NCBI GenBank assembly: GCA_025363585.1
Contig: JANYDN010000313.1
Span: forward strand, 1-55,542
From: Verrucomicrobiota bacterium
Lineage (GTDB): Bacteria > Verrucomicrobiota > Verrucomicrobiia > Limisphaerales > UBA9464
DNA: 55,542 nt
Reading direction: 5' to 3'
Each line of letters begins with the position of its first letter. The stretch's first letter is position 1. Position numbers and translations under genes: made by a program. Under the pieces are notes generated by a model that saw nothing but the letters and a program-made list of their open reading frames with translations, was not told the DNA's origin and made no database searches. Positions 53,274-55,542 of this stretch are shown here, piece by piece.

Positions 53274-55016
53274 ATGAACTCGCTCTCCGTCGTCCACCGT
53301 TGGCTCCGCATCCTTGTCGTCGCGGGACTCGTCGCCGTGTCGTCCGAGGCCGGGCCGATGTCGTCGCGTCCGCCCCGCGGCGGGGAGGATCTCCGGGCGT
53401 GGTTCGAGAACATGGCGGTGCACCATCGCTACACGCCTTCCGAGATTCAGGAGGCCACGGGAATGAGCGACGACGAGGTCGCGGCGGCTCTCCGGCGCTT
53501 CGCGTTTCCTGCATCGCCGGCGCCGGTGGATCGGTCGGGGCCGGTCAAGGTTTTGCCCTATCCCGGCGGACGCCATCCCCGGCTTGGATTCTTCGACGGT
53601 GCGGTCGATCCACAACGCGACACCAAGCTCAGCGTGTTCACGCCGTGGGATCCGAACGGCTACGTCGTGGTCGATGTCCCGGAGGCGATTTGGTCGAACC
53701 TCGGCCTGACGTATCTGGCGCACACGCATGTCCCGACGATCTGGGAAAAGGCGGGCGTGAAAATGGAGCCGATGGAATGGAGTCGGCGCGCGGACGGGAG
53801 TTATACCGGCGGGCGCGTTTTGCCGAACGGGATCGCGTTCGGGACGCGCGCGACCCCGCGGCGCGCGCACGTCGAGTTCCGGTGGTGGGTTCGCAATGGC
53901 TCGGCCGGGACGTTGACCGGGCTGCGGGCACAGGTCTGCGTGATGCTGGGCCGGGCACCGGGTTTCGAAGCGCAAACCGACGCGAACAAGTTGCTCGATC
54001 CGCCGTTCGCCGCGGCGCGCGATGCCACGGGCAAGCGCTGGATTATATCCGCGTGGGACGCGATGGACCGCGTGTGGGAGAACCCGCCGGTGCCGTGCAT
54101 CCATTCGGATCCGAAGCTGGCGGATTGCCCGCCTTCGATGACGCGCGAGGCACGCGGATGGGTGTGGTTTTACGAGGGCGACGATATTCGCGGCGAACTG
54201 GCAAGGTTAAGGCGGGAATTCCTCGCGGTGCCGATGGTTGCGTCGAATCCGCGCGAGCCCATCCCCGACAAACTCGTGGTGCTGACCTTCGACGATTCAG
54301 TTGCGTCGCTTCATGTCAATGTCCGGCCGTTGCTCGCGAAGCACGGCTTTGGGGCGACGTTCTTCATTACCGAGGGGTTTTCGTTCGCGAGCAACAAGGT
54401 CGATTACATGACGTGGGAGCAGATCGCCGGATTGCACCGCGAGGGATTCGAGATCGGGAACCACACGCGGAATCACATGGGGGTGTCGGCGGATTCGATG
54501 GGTCGTCTCCGGGGAGAGCTGACTTATATCAACGAGCGCTGCGCGGAACACGGGATCCCGCGTCCGTCGAGTTTCGCGTATCCCGGCAACTCGATCCATC
54601 CGGGCGCGCTGCCGATCCTGCGCGACCTCGGGATCGTCTTCGCCCGGCGCGGGGCTCAGCCGGAGTATGCCTATGAAACCGGCCGCGGGATCCCTTATGA
54701 GCCCCGCGAGGACCATCCGTTGCTGGTGCCGACGACGGGCGACGCGCGGCCCGACTGGACAGTGGAAAACGTGAAGCGAGCGGTGGAACAGGCGCGGGAC
54801 GGGCGGATCGCGGTGTTGCAATTCCACGGCGTGCCGGACCGGGAGCATCCGTGGGTGAACACGCCGCCGGAACGCTTCGCGGAATACCTCGATTGGCTGG
54901 AGGCGAATGGATACCGATGCATTGCGATGCGGGATCTGGCGCGCTACGTGGATCCCCATGACGTGCCCGCGGAACCGTGGGGAGTGATCGCGCGGCGGCA
55001 GGCCGTGGCGCAATAG
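53274..55016 (+). CDS. Polysaccharide deacetylase (NodB-like) with ~300-aa N-terminal region
   Basis: KLVVLTFDDSVASLHVNVRPLLAKHGFGATFFITEGF, EQIAGLHREGFEIGNHTRNHMG, PSSFAYPGNSI, IAVLQFHGVPD. Confidence 0.9.
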   Translation: MNSLSVVHRWLRILVVAGLVAVSSEAGPMSSRPPRGGEDLRAWFENMAVHHRYTPSEIQEATGMSDDEVAAALRRFAFPASPAPVDRSGPVKVLPYPGGRHPRLGFFDGAVDPQRDTKLSVFTPWDPNGYVVVDVPEAIWSNLGLTYLAHTHVPTIWEKAGVKMEPMEWSRRADGSYTGGRVLPNGIAFGTRATPRRAHVEFRWWVRNGSAGTLTGLRAQVCVMLGRAPGFEAQTDANKLLDPPFAAARDATGKRWIISAWDAMDRVWENPPVPCIHSDPKLADCPPSMTREARGWVWFYEGDDIRGELARLRREFLAVPMVASNPREPIPDKLVVLTFDDSVASLHVNVRPLLAKHGFGATFFITEGFSFASNKVDYMTWEQIAGLHREGFEIGNHTRNHMGVSADSMGRLRGELTYINERCAEHGIPRPSSFAYPGNSIHPGALPILRDLGIVFARRGAQPEYAYETGRGIPYEPREDHPLLVPTTGDARPDWTVENVKRAVEQARDGRIAVLQFHGVPDREHPWVNTPPERFAEYLDWLEANGYRCIAMRDLARYVDPHDVPAEPWGVIARRQAVAQ

Positions 55017-55028
55017 GTGGGCGGGGGA

Positions 55029-55056
55029 GTTTCAAGTTTGAAGTTTGAAGTTTCAG
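55029..55056. repeat. Heptanucleotide-type repeat (AGTTTGA/AGTTTCA)n
   Basis: GTTTCAAGTTTGAAGTTTGAAGTTTCAG read directly. Confidence 0.9.
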
Positions 55057-55136
55057 GCGGCCGCGACGGCTCGGGCTGGCGTAGAGCGGGCGTCTCGCCT
55101 GCGCAAACAAGGGCGTCCCCGCCCGCAGCTTCGGTC

Positions 55137-55159
55137 CGCCGTCTCACGACGGCCGCCAC
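55137..55159. repeat. REP-like palindrome CCGCCGTCTCACGACGGCCGCCAC (variant of the 19.4 kb repeat)
   Basis: CCGTCTCACGACGG core matches CCATCTCACGATGG with compensatory A/G and T/C changes. Confidence 0.75.
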
Positions 55160-55252
55160 GGCAAGCTGTAGGTTGTCTTCTGTTTCAAAGCGGTGTGGCG
55201 CCTTCCGAAGGCTTCCCACCGCAGTCCGAAAGCGCTTCGCGCGGGGGACATG

Positions 55253-55542
55253 CTTAGCCGTATCCATGCAGTAAGAAATCAATTGGGTATCTCGCCAAGA
55301 CGCCAAGAATCCACGCATTCCCGACTGAGCCGGGACGGAACCCTGCAATCGCGGCAGGGGAATTATCTCACGCCAAGGGGGACCAAGGCCGGCCAAGAAG
55401 GCGGGAACGTGTGTTGGGAACCAGACATCGGATCCCACCGTTCGGTGAAATGACACGCCGGCGGTCTTTGCCCCCTTGGATGGCCTTGGCCCGGCTTGGC
55501 GTGAGATAATTCCTCGGCCGCTACTGCATGGATACGGCTTAG
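55253..55542. mobile_element. MITE-like repeat copy C (~290 bp, opposite orientation to A and B)
   Basis: CTTAGCCGTATCCATGCAGTA ... TACTGCATGGATACGGCTTAG terminal inverted repeats; core shared with A and B. Right end coincides with the window edge. Confidence 0.88.

Noticed and set aside
1-55542. tRNA, rRNA, riboswitch or integrase-flanked genomic island
   Set aside because: No tRNA-like cloverleaf, rRNA segment, recognised cobalamin riboswitch consensus or integrase gene was identified by eye; a covariance-model search would be needed to exclude small RNAs

Overview
High-GC bacterial chromosomal window; the DUF1592/DUF1552 gene pair and the PQQ-propeller, CBM9-like and SpoIIE-type families suggest Verrucomicrobiota/Planctomycetota-like DNA (inference, not proven). 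About 45 protein genes are supported, mostly housekeeping. They include a tight heme operon (hemA-HK-RR-hemE-hemN-hemY/G-hemH), a phospholipid cluster (CarF/PEDS1-like desaturase, LplT, Lnt, Aas), pdxJ-acpS, ruvC, a PilT-like ATPase, fba, a sigma-70 gene divergent from a MerR/B12 regulator, and DUF1592+DUF1552. No tRNA, rRNA or CRISPR array was recognised. The most interesting signals are: (1) a CarH/LitR-type B12 photoreceptor candidate with an exact W-x9-EH motif, plus two pairs of TGTMTAA direct repeats spaced 11 bp in the shared intergenic region; (2) an intact RAYT-like ORF whose HUH and Tyr catalytic residues appear replaced, beside an inverted REP-like pair; (3) many intergenic inverted repeats whose arms are built from iterated 7-, 9- or 10-nt words, including arm pairs that differ by exactly one word; (4) a three-copy, ~210-290 bp MITE-like element with terminal inverted repeats; (5) a carF-lplT-lnt-aas lyso-phospholipid cluster; (6) a TVP38-family gene with both a frameshift and an in-frame amber codon. 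All functional names come from reading the translations by eye; no database search was run.
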